Shown in pieces: positions 14,492-26,625 of a DNA stretch of 64,000 nucleotides. Below the pieces are notes generated by a model that was not told the origin of the DNA, searched no databases, and was given only the letters and a program-made list of their open reading frames with translations. Origin of the DNA: Gymnorhina tibicen (lineage: Eukaryota > Chordata > Aves > Passeriformes > Artamidae); NCBI GenBank assembly GCA_013399875.1, contig VXAZ01007505.1:1129663-1193662 (forward strand). The letters run 5' to 3'. The translations under genes were made by a program, and so were the position numbers. Positions within the stretch are counted from its first letter, which is position 1; every line of letters begins with the position of its first letter.

Positions 14492-16601
14492 TACTCTAGT
14501 ATTACAAGTAGCAAAATCTCATCTACCACATATATAGGTGCCTATGAAGCCTACATGTTCCTGTTGGAACAAAGGGTTTAAGATTCATTCAAATGTATTG
14601 TAAAAACTATTACTGCCCATGCATATGAATTCTGTGGTTTTCTCGCCTATAACCGCCCTTCTTAAAATGAAAATCAAACCCCACCACGTTATCAGGTTTC
14701 CCCTCCATCTCCTTACCCATTGCTATTTTTGCTGTTACCAGTATGTCTTCACTTTGCCAGCAGTTAGCTTGCCAAGCTGAAGAGAAAGAAGGAGATCTCA
14801 GGTCTTGCTTACCTTGACTTTAGAAATTAATGTTGTCATCAAGTGAAGTGTTAACATAATGAAAGCAACTTTGGCTTTCAGAAAAACCAGTGAGCTGGAG
14901 GCAAGTAGTTACGTGCCTTTGGCTTGAAGTCAGTCAAGTTCACAGAATGCAGGAATAACTATTTGTTGTATACAACATGAGCACATCAGAGCAAGAGTCT
15001 TCCCAGACCTGCTTTGGACTATCTCTAAAGGGTTTGGGAAGGCCTATGAAATGGCAGTTAGAAAACTGCCAAGTGGGCAGATGCAGAAGCAAAGGCAAAG
15101 GTAGATATCTGCCTTAACTGTGTTAACTTCATGAGATGTTGGGGCTGGGGGAGACCTAAAGTTTGATTGGAACCTTTCTGCCCTGTGACATTTCAAAAGA
15201 AAGAATATATCTCCCTCTGTTTGCCAAAGAAAGGAAAGACTGAGCAACAGCAGAAGAGCACAGAAGGTGAGTGGGAATCAAATGCATTCATGCTGTCGGT
15301 GACAGTAGTGGACACAGGGTGAGGAACATTGATGGGGTGACAATGCAGAAGGATGCATGTCTTGGAAAAGTCCTTTCATCACGGGTTTGAGGATCAGTAC
15401 TGCAAAGATTTTAAGCACTAATAGCACATAATATCACTATCTAAACTTCTGTCTAGGCTTGGAGACCAAGGACAGATTGTCCTAGAGTAGACAGGTTTCA
15501 GGGAGATTAGATAAAAGTCCCTCGATTTATTTTTTTTCTTTTACTCATGATATTAAAGAAATAGGGCTCGTTAGGATATCATTAAATCAGTTAGCTCCTG
15601 CTTAGGTGCAAATGTGAAGACATATGGAAATAAAGTACTTTGTCCTTAACAACATCAACAAGCTGTATTTTTCCTCAAAAGGATTCACTACTTGTTAAAC
15701 TGCTAAGGCCAAAGATCTCTTTATCCTGAGTGCTCAGCAGTAAATGATTTTGTTAACATAGGTTTCATTTACATGGTTGGATCTTGAGCCTTTCCAGACA
15801 GTTAGATAAGCAAGGCTCCAACACGTGAAAATGAGAGGGAGAAGGTTCCGTAACCCGGTCCTCTCTCCAGCACCTTCAGGAGTCATAGAAATTTAAAGCA
15901 ACTAAAATACTTATGTACTATTGTAAAGCATCTAGTCAGTCTGGAAGAAATCAACACTTCAAGAGAATGTCTTCAGTAGGTATTATGTGCTCCCACCTTC
16001 TCAGCAGGAGATTTTGATTAATGAAAACACCTCACGGGGATGAGTACAGGGAGAAAACAATGCAGCACTGAGAGGTGTAAATGGCTTCATTCACTTTGGT
16101 GGGTCCTCATCCTCCCTGCCTGGGGTCAGGTGCTTACAGTCTGTGATCCTGTCAGTTGTTAGCAGCTGACACAGTGAGGCTTTGTGGTTGTTTACATCAT
16201 ATAGTTATGTCATAGCTATCATTACCATGGTAACAGAAGGATTCAAGCAATTTTAGTGTACCAGAGACCCTAGACCCTGCAGCCTCTGCTCCCTGAAAAC
16301 ACCCAAGGGTCAGTGGATATGTTCAGTCCTCCCTTTCCCTCTTCCCTTCCTTCCCCACGTGCCTCTTTGCCTGGATGGAGAAGGGCCACTAAACCACTGG
16401 CCACTGAGATCAGACAGGGAGAAGGGAGAGAACTTTGGATGCCTGCAGTGGCAAGGGGAACCATCAGATCTTGTTTCCAGTAAGAGAAAAGGTATGCAAA
16501 GATTCCCAGTTTCCTTGGGGAAAGTATGTAGAGAATCCATGAGATAGCTGCAGAGGCAAGGACCTTCATTGCCCTTGTTTTCATTAAGGAAGACAGATAT
16601 T

Positions 16602-16622
16602 ACACACACACACACACACACA
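16602..16622. repeat. (CA)n microsatellite
   Basis: About ten AC dinucleotides follow TATT. It is a simple short repeat, likely length-variable. Confidence 0.9.
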
Positions 16623-18217
16623 TTTCATTCCTAACATGCCTTTGGCTTTGAAGGTATGTCCCAGATTTCCCTTTCCCATGCCATCCTCACCTTCTCCTGT
16701 CTCATCCCTTTACCTCCTGAACTCCTCTTCCTACTTGGGAAAATATGGGACAACTATACCCAAATATCCTTTCTGTCTCAGGGTTTGTTGTCCTCTACTA
16801 CCTGCCCCCAACAAATACATCCACATCAAAATCCTTTTTAATTTTCCAAACTAGTTTGAGTACTCTTTTACCTGTATTTCTGACTGGGTTTAAACAGTTG
16901 GCAAGCAGTTATGGTGTTTGCCTAAAAGCACAATACTAGCAGTGGAGGGAGTGATTTTAACAATCAGTGCAATTTTAGAAAGCAATCTCCTTTGTCCTCT
17001 TCTTAATACTGTTACACTTGTTACTTTTGCTGCCTTTACTTACAAAAAGTTTTTGTAGAAACCTGGAAAGGAAAGAAAACATCTCTTTCTGACTCTCAGT
17101 CAATAGAAACCGTCTCTGTATTACTGGGGAGAAAAAAGTTTGGGGGTATACTCTTCCAGCCCTTTCATCTGCATTTGCAGTAGGACTCTGAATGTCAAGG
17201 TCACATGTTTATTTTAGACTTTTTACCTGTTAGCCAAACAGTAGCAGTGGAATATGATCCTTAGATACTCAAACCCAAGAAAAATGACCATATGGTTATA
17301 TGTTATTAAATGTTACAGAGAAAGAAGGGAAGAAAATAAATCCCTGCATACCTGTTCAGTACTTAGACAAATTTCATCCAAAAAATTCATTTAGTTCCTT
17401 GCACATGTCACATGGAGCACATCACTTTCACCGCTTCAAGTACAATTAGGCTGAGAGACCGCAGAGCATTTAGGAAGGAAACGAGGCTGGGGTTTGGAGC
17501 AGCAGCAGCATCCCCACACGTCCTCTGCTCAGGGAAGTGACTGCCAGCTCCTCGCAGGAGCTGTGTCTAGACAGTGACAGTGCACAAGCACCCAGCACTG
17601 AATGAGACTTCAATAGCTGCATCTAATCATGTTTTTGATCTGCAAGAAAATTAAAAATATATGAATTCCAGAATCTTAGGTGTGTGAGGGTTTTGGTTTT
17701 TTCTGAAGAGAACTGTCACAATAAAAAAGTAATTAATAATGTATTTTACTGTGTCTTTATAAAGAATTGATTTTTCTGGTGTGAATTTAGGTTTTTTCCA
17801 AGATAAGATGCACTTTGAATAATCCGCAACTCTACCCTAGAGCAAACTGAGATTTATACCAGAAACAACAAATAATATTTCTAAAGGCAAATTCAATCAC
17901 ATGACATTCTACTTGTGTAAGGCTCTTTATTTAAAACACACCCTGCTCATTTCAGCAGTATGAGATATAATTAAATCCAAACACTTTATTTATGTAACAG
18001 TAGAATTACTACAGAGAAACAAAAGGGGACTCCAAACAGAACTTTTTTGAAGAAAAAATATATTGCCAAAAAAAAATTAAGTAGGTTACTTATGCTCCCA
18101 ACATTAAGACTCGGCAAACCTAAAACTAGATCACCTTTTATATAGTAAGACAAGTGTTTCAGAGGAACAAAGATGACCTTTCTAACAATCCTAAAACAAT
18201 TTTTAATGTGTACATAT

Positions 18218-18260
18218 TATATAAATTATATAAATTGTATAAATTATATATAAATTATTA
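18218..18260. repeat. AT-rich tandem patch
   Basis: The motif TATAAATTA/TATAAATTG recurs several times with slight changes in pure A/T sequence. It has the look of an imperfect AT minisatellite. Confidence 0.6.
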
Positions 18261-18589
18261 AAAAATACATATGCATTATATAAATTTTGTCATCATTACA
18301 TGTTTTCTCACTTGGCCCCATAATTTTGTGATCTAAACACTATTGACCAACAGTACCAGCCCAGATAGTCTGACCTTTACTAAAAGTTTTATTTGAGCCC
18401 AGGTTAATTACCTTTCAGCTCAGCAAGAGAAGTTATACAGCTATAAACCACAAATGAAACATACATTTATATTATCAACTGTTCCTTCATAAGACACATT
18501 AAAAGAGCCTTAGAAAGCTTATTTAATTTTTTATGTGAGAAATACCAGTTCTTCATTTCATTTTCTTTGATGAAAGTCATTGTCAACAT

Positions 18590-18612
18590 CATGGACTGGC
18601 AAGCAGTCCATG
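18590..18612. other. 9-bp inverted repeat with GCAAG loop
   Basis: CATGGACTG at 18590-18598 pairs perfectly with CAGTCCATG at 18604-18612 across a 5-base loop. It is a short hairpin with no obvious context. Confidence 0.5.
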
Positions 18613-19287
18613 AAACCTACAAGTGGCCCAAGAATGGAAAAGAAAACTCATGCAGGAGGCGTATTTCTTCTTTGAGAATAAATAGCAATATTATGGTGGC
18701 ATTTATCAGGCAGGAGTAAAGACAGTATTTTGTTTGCTCTGCCACATATCTACATTAAGGCAAAAATTTATGACTTCTATTAGCACATATTTTGCTGGTT
18801 GTACACACAACAGTGGCTATTATAAAAGTAACTAAAAGGAAAGGGTTTAAAATACAAAAGCCAAATGCTCTTAAAGGTGATTTTCAAGAGATTGTTAAAA
18901 AGAAGTTTGTCTTTGCCTCTTTTTTAATATGCACTAAAATTACATAGGAGGATTCTTAAAAGCTTTTACTTCCGTTTTAAGAGATTCAGAATAAACAAAA
19001 TATAACACAAGTCAAAATAAAGTAATTTAAAAAACAGCACAAAAATACAACATACTATGGTACGTATGATACATCTGCATGTTTTCATCAGAAGAGAGAG
19101 TAGAAAATGTATTTATTTACTCTTTTATTCCACATTTGGTTCTCACTATATTCTTAGTGCATCTTCAGGCCTGAAAGAAGAACCAGATAGTGAAGTAGCT
19201 CTATGATGCAAAGCATTTATCCCTCCCTGGTATTTCTGCATGAGGGGAGAAGGCAGCTTTTCTGTAGCTCTGAATAACTTCCCTGGA

Positions 19288-19880
19288 TGTCATGGTTTAA
19301 CCCTAGCCATCAACCAAGCCCCATACCAAGCTCTCTCACTTCCCGCTGGTGGGATGGGGGAGACAGCTGGAAGAGCAAAAATGAGAAAACTCATGGGTTG
19401 AGATAAAGACAGTTTAATAGAGATAGAAAAAGCTGTGCAGACATAAAGCAAAATAAGGAATTCATTCACCACTTCCTATGGGCAGGCAGGTGTTCAGCCA
19501 CCCCAAGGAAAGCAGGGCTCCATCACATGTGGCAGTAACTTGGGAAGACAAATGCCATCACTTGAAACATTCCCCTCTTTCTTCTTCTTCCCCCACCTTT
19601 ACATACTGAGCATGATGCCATATGGTCTGGAGTATGCCTTGGGTCATTTGGCACCAGTTGTCCCGACTATGTCCCTTCCCAACTTCTTGTGCCTTCCCAG
19701 CCTCCTTGCTGGTGGGGTGGTGTGAGAAGCAGAAGAATCTTTGACTCCATGTAAGCACTTCTAAGCAGCAGCTAAAACATCTCTTTGCAAGTAACACAGT
19801 TTCCAACACAAATCCAAAACATAGCCCCATAACTAGTTACTGTTAAGAAAATTAACTCAATCCCAGCCAGAACCAGCCCA
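19288..19880 (-). mobile_element. Solo LTR of an avian endogenous retrovirus, copy 1
   Basis: On the + strand the element starts TGTCATGGTTTAACCC and ends near CCAGCCAGAACCAGCCCA, a pair of ends I recognise from bird LTRs and which is shared with the copy at 25040-25658. Read on the - strand, its sense orientation, it has an ATTAAA poly(A) signal (19413-19418 on +). No gag, pol or env sequence adjoins it, so it is a solo LTR left by recombination. The flanking five bases (CTGGA left, CTGAG right) match only partly, which suggests a decayed target duplication or an end misplaced by a base or two. The 90-residue open frame on the - strand inside it is incidental. Confidence 0.82.
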
Positions 19881-22800
19881 CTGAGTAACTAGGGACTGTG
19901 CAGGAAAAGAAAGTTGTAATTAAAAATGTAGGAGATGCATTAATTAACATTACCTTTATAGATCAATCATCTAGGAAGTATCAAAGATAAAATATTCTGC
20001 AATTGTCATCAAGCTTACATTTCTTCAAATGTGGAAAAGATCATCTGCTTAACTCTCAGTCAAATGTAGAAAGAAAATGTTTACCCAGATTTTATATGTT
20101 TTTGCTCCTGTATCCAAAATAACATACATAAACTTGCTCGTACTAGAATTTCATACCCAGACTTAATAACTGTGGTAATATTTCAGTCAGACGTAGAGAT
20201 TAGAGTATATCAAAATATATGTGCAAATGCTAGTATAAACAAAGCCTTTGTCAAAAAAAGAACCTGAGGTTTCTGACCTGATATAGCCAGTAGATAGAGC
20301 AGAAAAATTGTCAAAGTAGCAATTTAGCATTTGGGCATTAGAGAATTGCAGAATTGTGTTACTTTTGTTCTTTTTCCATTTGTATGGACACTTAGGATTA
20401 AAAAAAGAAAATAAAAATTTCTAAAAATCTTTGGTTTGTGTATTTAATTTATACTTGCAATAAAATTCTCCTAATGAGAGAATTGTCATTATCTCTAAAA
20501 GCAGAACTTAGTCTATTAATCACATTTAGCTTCTGTCCAAGCCACTGATGTTTCTTTCAACTAACATTGTCCATGGCTTAATATTTCTTCTTATCTGCCT
20601 TTTCATTATATATAGCAACAAAAGATTTAATTGCATCTATTTCTCCAAAATGTGATCAATAATTCTAAATGTAGTCTGTTACTTGGTTAAGAACAACTCT
20701 TTTTCCAAATTAAATCTTCCAAAAATGGTAACTGGTTCTTGACATAGACTATGCAGCCACCATAAATTTGGCTCCTTGACCCAAAGTAATAGCAAGATGA
20801 AATCAGAATGACTGTTGCTTCTGATGTATTTGCTTCTGTCTACTTGTACCATATCCTGTAGTCTCCTCATTATCAGCTTTATACCTAATTCTCATATTAC
20901 CTCTTATCAGTATTCTCAGGTGGCTTGTTTGTTGTTCTGCTGAAAAGTTAGGGTTTTATCCAGACCTGGAGAATAATGCTACCCTTCCCTTTATCCTACA
21001 GCTATCCCTCTGTACAGGTGTTGGGCGTTTGACCTATCAGTGCACAACAATGTCTAAGGTCTACTTAATGATTTTCTTAGGAATGCCAAGTTCTTGAATG
21101 CTCCTGGCTCTCCAGTTACTAATTGGCCTTCAAAGCATTTTTGTGACCATTTTCATCACTCCAGTGTAACAAAAAAGTAAACATCCAAAAATAGGAAAAG
21201 CCCATAAACCAAAAGATGGAACATGGTAAAGCCACTGAAGCCTGGAGTTCTTTTTTTTCAGGTGAAAATAGCACTATGTTGAACAAAGGTGGGTAGCCAT
21301 ACCAGTACCTGGATTGTTTAAGGGATAATATTCTTACAACTGTATAAAAGTTAATATGATCATTCTAGCACTAAGCTGATGAGGAGTTGAATCTATTATT
21401 TATCTATATTTAGTTGAATCTATTATTTATCTAGATTTATTCTAAATCTATCTATTATCTATATGGACACAGACTTCCAGCTCTTCCTACTTCACATACA
21501 AACAGGAGGACTTTAGTGGTATCCTCCACTTTCACCAGACAAAAGCAAGTCAGAAAGTCTATTTCACATCTTTATCAAGGTCAGGCTCAGCTCAGTTTTC
21601 TAAACCCTGAAGTTTGGGTTTTTACTGATGAGAAAACTTTGGCCACATGTTCTTTGTCTAATTAATTATTAGAAATTAATTTAAATAAATTAATAAGCAA
21701 GAAGGAAACAGATAACAAATGGTGCTTTTTAATGACTTTTTTACTTGCTTGCGATGTGACTTCTCAAGGATTAGGTCTGTTGGTTCCCGCCATGTGGTGA
21801 TACCTATGTTTATATTACATGACCCCATTTGCTATTAACTGGTTTCTGTTCCTCTTTGGTCCAGATCTCAGGCTCTTATGAGCCACACAGCTTCTTGTCC
21901 ATTTATATTAATTTATAGCATTTTATCTAATACAATAGCATCAGCAGATTCAGTAAACAGTTGTTTACTAATTAGGAACCTAATTATCACTGTGTCAAAA
22001 TCCAAGACCCCAGTCTCACACACACCCTTCTCTTCTGCCAATTCTGTAAATATGAACCACTATTCGAAAGCTGCTGCTGAACTTTAGGTGTAGATATCAA
22101 AAGTCTCAAGTTTGGAAGTTGTTCTTAATTTCTGTGCTTTTAGGATTTCAGCAAGCACAAATCTCCTTCTTGGGAGCACAACACTTTGAGCTGGATCCAT
22201 GTGTACATTTCCGTGGAAAGGTCAGGTGCTCTGCTCAGTATCCAGGCAGAGAAGGCAGATAGAGAACATGCAGGTGAGATTTCTCCACCTGAGATACAAG
22301 TTAACTTTTCACAATGTCTCACATGACATTGCTATTCAAATGAGACTTAAAGGTTTAGTATCATCTTTTTGTCTCCCAATACTCAGCACCAATGGGCTCT
22401 TGCAGACACTCTCTAATGCAAACCATATGATAATGTTGAAAAAGTGTGTAATTTTGATAAATAGCACAGAAGTTGCTAGGTAGGTTCTGTCAGCCAGATA
22501 CACATTCTGTCACCATACTGCAGCTGTTCAGCTGGCTGATGGATAAATTCTCTCAGTTAGCTTCATGAGCTTTAAAGGAATGAGCAATTCACCAGACACT
22601 GATAAGAGTAACAAGGTGTTTAGCTGCATAGGAAAAAGCTAGAAATGAATGTACTTTCCTTTCTGCATCCACAGAGGTGCTGTAGAAAATTTGAGTCATA
22701 CATTTGACGTGGTGAGCTACAGCTGAGGGACATTAAGTGGCCTTGGTAGTATGCAAGTTATGCAGAATTCAGGAAAAAAAAAAAATTATTTTATTATGAT

Positions 22801-25039
22801 GTCTTATTTCAACAAATCTCCATGCACAGTATGGGGATATGTATGCCCTGAAAAGCCCTGATATAAGTCTATTGCCTTTAAGTACCAAGTCATCCTAACA
22901 GGAAGTACAAAGCCATCAATGACATATGAATTGTGTGATCTATGGGTAGTATGGTGTGAAAAAGTCTTTATGACATTGAACTCTCAGAAATCAGGTCCAG
23001 TTACTATTCTAAATATTCTGGATATTCTAAATCCAAACAGACTGGCTACAAACTGCTAACAGAAGGGGTTTAGTCACCCTCCTCATTTCTATGGTCAATG
23101 GCAGGTGGCAAACAGTTGCTTTGTTAGACATGAAGGGAACTCAGCATTAGCTTCATGATGGTCAAACGCTTATTTTAAATTCTTGACCCACTGATTTATA
23201 TTACTAATCTGATGCATAATCTTTTTCCTGTAGCTCTGGAAATTCCCTCTTTTCTCAGACCAAGAACCGGTAGGGAATGGTAGCTGCATCACCAAGGCTT
23301 GCTTGATATATTCGTAGTCATCCTCCCTTGGGAGAAGAGGAGAAAATTGTTCCTAGCCAGCATTTATATTTTTGTTCCTAATGAGCAGTGCAAGCAGATC
23401 AGCTCAGACATCTAGAAGTGACCTGAGGAAAGAAAGATGATACATATAGCTTCAATATCTATTATTTGGTTTGCTGATTACATTTGGACTCATGCCTCTT
23501 GGGTTTTCCTTGCGTTTTCCTTATGTCCATCTAGTAAGCAGAACCACCCACCCGAAATCACTCTCACACCATGATGGCGAAAGTTACTAATCAGTGATCA
23601 GTCCTTAAAACTCAGGGGCATGTGTTCCGTAATACTCTTGGAGATAACAGTGTTTGCTGCTTGTTGCTTAAAACAGCATAAATGGTACATAATGAGACTT
23701 ATTTCCAATGCCAGAAATTAGTACTTTGAAGAACTTGTGTCAGTGTCTTAGACATCATGAAAGCTGTATACTTTACAAGTCACCCATGGTCTCAAACAAC
23801 AAAAATATTTGTAAATGAAATGCCAAATTTTTTATTTCCCCCCGATAAGCACAGAAGAAAGCAAGTATGTTTCCTTTTTGAGGGAGCAGAGTAATTTTTT
23901 TCTGTTATGTTCTGTATTTTCTGTATTTATTTCTGTTTCTATCCATTCACTTCTGACTAAATTACTACAAAATATTTTTTTTCTCCCTGTGTTAAGGGTC
24001 ATGGCAAGAATCTTTAATTAATACCAAGCTTCACTTGAAGCCAAAGCCAGGGATATGTGATGTGAAACTTTGCATTCTTTGCAGTTTTGGATGTCCAGTA
24101 GAGATTTAAATTCATGGCAGCAGGCTGTAATGCTGAAGCAAAAGAAACACAGTTTATTTGGACTATGGTCCTCCTTGCTTTTGGAAAAGTCTGTATGTTC
24201 TTTACAGAAAAATGCATATTCTCTTTTAGAAAGAGTGAAGAACAGAGTTTACAAGGCCAAGATCCTTGGTACCACTACAGAATGACAGATATTTCAGTTC
24301 CCAGTTCTACAGTTGAGGAGGAAATGAAGCAGCTTTGACACTTATTTATCAAAAGCACTGGAAACCCATGTAACCAGAGACTCAGAGTAGAAATGAGAAT
24401 GAACAGAAAATATTTTCAATGGTGATACAGAGATGCAAATTAAATTTACCTCCAAATTTTAATCAAGCAATACGTAGTAGTATATCAACATACTCACTAC
24501 AATTTCTTCATTAAATAATACTATGCAAAAGTACCCAGAACATAGTGCAAGAAATAAAGTATCCAAGTTGCAGACTTTTTTGATAGATGTGGCAAAAAAA
24601 ACCAAGTGAGCAACTTTCTGAGAGGCATCTTCAAGAGATATAGAAGTCATAAATTAAGTGCTTAAGTCAGCACTTAGTCCTCCTTGAGTCTGCCTCAGCT
24701 GGGGTATATCCACTGAATAATGTAAAGACTACAAGGGTCTAGATATATTAGACTGCCAAATGGGAGCAACTGGTGAGATGCTACCTGTTCTCCTGTTGAA
24801 AGCAACAGCAATGCAGGAGTGTTGCACACCCCATAGCTGCAACGAAGTTAGTAGGCTGTTCTCTGGCATATTGCATGATTTTACTTTCCCCTCAATGTAG
24901 CATAATTTTAAGGGGTGCTTTTTAAGTTGTAGACATGCCCTCATGACTAATCCAGCCTGTCCTATAAGCCAAGACATTTTAATATATTTTTCTCAAATTG
25001 TTGAGATAAGAATGTTTTTCCCCAGCTAATGTGAATTCA
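19881..25039. other. Intergenic sequence between two related LTRs, no gene recognised
   Basis: These 5.2 kb are AT-rich. A 27-bp tandem duplication lies at 21385-21438. Although it sits between two same-orientation LTRs, I see no retroviral protein motifs, primer-binding site or polypurine tract, and the two LTRs differ clearly. They are therefore separate insertions, not the ends of one provirus. Confidence 0.55.
21385..21438 (+). repeat. 27-bp tandem duplication
   Basis: A 27-base unit beginning AGTTGAATCTATTATTTATC occurs at 21385-21411 and 21412-21438 with one difference. A degenerate third unit of TCTATTATCTAT type follows to about 21463. Confidence 0.75.
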
Positions 25040-25658
25040 TGTCATGGTTTAATCCCACTCAGTGACTAAGTACCATGCAGCCACTCACTCAACCCCACCC
25101 CTTCCCATCTCAGTGGGATGGGGAGAAGAATTGGAAGAAAAAGGTGAAAGACATAGGTTAAGATAATAATTTATTAATTGAAATAGTATAATAATTGAAA
25201 TAAATATTATAATTATTAATAACAATAAATAAAAATTATAGCAAAGAAAAGGGAGACAGCAAAACCAGAGAGGAATAAAACCCAAGAGAAAAAAGTGATG
25301 CCCAATACAGCTGCTTATTACCTGATTGATACCCAGACTGGCCTTGAGCAACTCTTGGCCCCTCCTGGCCAACTCCCCCCAGTTTAAATACCGGGTATGA
25401 CATTCTATGGTGTGGAATACCAGCTTTGACCAGTTCAGGTCAGCTGTCCCAGCTGTGCTCCCTCCCAGTTTCTTGTGCAGCTCCTCACTGGCAGAGCACA
25501 GGACACTGAAAAGTCCTTGACTTAGGGTCAGCACTACTCAGCAACAGCCAAAACATCAATATCAGTGTGTTATCATTATTTTCCTACCAAATCCAAAACA
25601 CAGCAGTGTACCAGCCACTAGGAACAAAATTAACTCTATCCCAGCCAAAAGCAGAACA
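25040..25658 (-). mobile_element. Solo LTR of an avian endogenous retrovirus, copy 2 (5-bp target duplication)
   Basis: The 619-bp element begins TGTCATGGTTTAATCCC and ends in ACA on the + strand. The five bases ATTCA occur directly before it (25035-25039) and directly after it (25659-25663), a 5-bp target duplication as expected for ERVL-class elements. In sense orientation (- strand) one sees a TATA-like TATTTAAA (about 25383-25391 on +) and an AATAAA signal (25170-25175 on +). The ATT-rich middle has expanded to about 70 bases of almost pure A/T. The 149-residue open frame at 25085-25534 on the - strand is wholly LTR sequence and not a gene. Confidence 0.87.
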
Positions 25659-26209
25659 ATTCATAAAGCATGTTTCTGTCTTGTGAATTTAGCGCACTGT
25701 AAAGGGAACTTTGTTGTTTTGCTGGTGTCAAAACATATATATAGCTTTTGAGAAGTGAATGAAATGTGTTTTGCTGGCAGAGTCATTCACAGCATCATCA
25801 ATTCTGTGAGTGTTCTCTGTATCCTGCAAATACTGAGTCAGGAAAATGTCACTTCAACTGTTTATATCCTTTTATGCTCATAAAAAAAAATAAAAATAAA
25901 GGTATCAAGCTTTCTAAAATGACATATTTGAAAAAAAAAAGATAAACTAAAATGTTTGCTGAAACATATTTATTATTTCTGTTCATTTCTACGTCTGATT
26001 TTTGATGCTTGATTATACAGATCAATCCATCACAAAAGAGACATTAACATGTGAGTTGTGTAAATAACCAAAAATACAGAAATTCTGAATATTGATATTC
26101 ACAACAGAATGCTAATGAATTAGTTCTGGACTATTTTTCAAGTAATGAAAAAAAAAATAATGAATATTCTGAAAAAGAAAAAAAAATAACTCCCAAGTTT
26201 TATTTTTTC
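25659..26209. other. AT-rich spacer between LTR and CR1, no gene recognised
   Basis: A-rich runs occur near 25881-25900, 25930-25942 and 26147-26187. No gene or other repeat is seen. Confidence 0.5.
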
Positions 26210-26625
26210 ACAGAATCACCACATCAGTTAGGTTGGAAAAGACCTCTGAGATCATCAAGTCCAACCTATGACCGAACACCACCATGAGAACAAACCATGG
26301 CACTGAGTGCCATTTCCAGTCCTTCCTTAAATACCTGCAGGGACGGTGACTTTACAGTCTCCCTGGGCAGCCCATTCCAATATCTAATCAACCTTTCTGT
26401 GAAGAATTTCTTCCTGATGTCCAACCTAAACCTCCCCTGGTGCAGCTTGAGGTTGTGTCCTCTCGTCCTTTCCCTTGGTACCTGGGAGATGAGGCTGCCC
26501 CCCACCCGGCTATAATCTCCTTTCAGGCAGTCGTGGAGTGTGATAAGGTCTCCCCTGAGGCTGAACACCCCCAGCTCCCTCAGCCGCTCCTCACAGAACA
26601 CAGGACATGCGCTTTGTTCCACTTC
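26210..26625 (-). mobile_element. CR1 LINE, 5'-truncated 3' end
   Basis: On the + strand it starts CAGAATCACC and then reads GGTTGGAAAAGACCTCTGAG, the reverse complement of the classic CR1 3' UTR. Further in, the - strand encodes the C-terminus of CR1 ORF2 (around E-E-R-L-R-E-L-G-V-F-S-L-R-G-D-L, then Y-W-N-G-L-P and S-L-Q-V-F-K), a 121-codon open frame at 26266-26631. CR1 elements are usually 5' truncated and lack target duplications, as here. The open frame is unusually intact, so this is one of the younger inserts in the window, but it has no catalytic core and cannot move by itself. Confidence 0.93.

Larger units (their letters stand above)
10528..19287. other. Intergenic sequence, no gene recognised
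   Basis: These 8.8 kb are AT-rich with short unrelated open frames only. Distinct items inside are a 10-bp minisatellite (14021-14060), an 11-bp-arm hairpin (14460-14491), a CA repeat (about 16602-16622), an AT-rich TATAAAT-type patch (about 18218-18260) and a 9-bp-arm hairpin (18590-18612). The open frames at 12738-13058 and 16270-16621 were examined; they have no domain, no start context and no splice partners. Confidence 0.5.

Noticed and set aside
25085..25534. 149-codon open frame on the - strand, the longest in the window
   Set aside because: It lies entirely inside a solo LTR whose ends and target duplication are visible; the translated sequence is hydrophobic low-complexity from the A/T tract and has no domain.
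19288..25658. Complete provirus bounded by two LTRs
   Set aside because: The LTRs are diverged, one has its own target duplication, and no retroviral genes or primer site lie between them.
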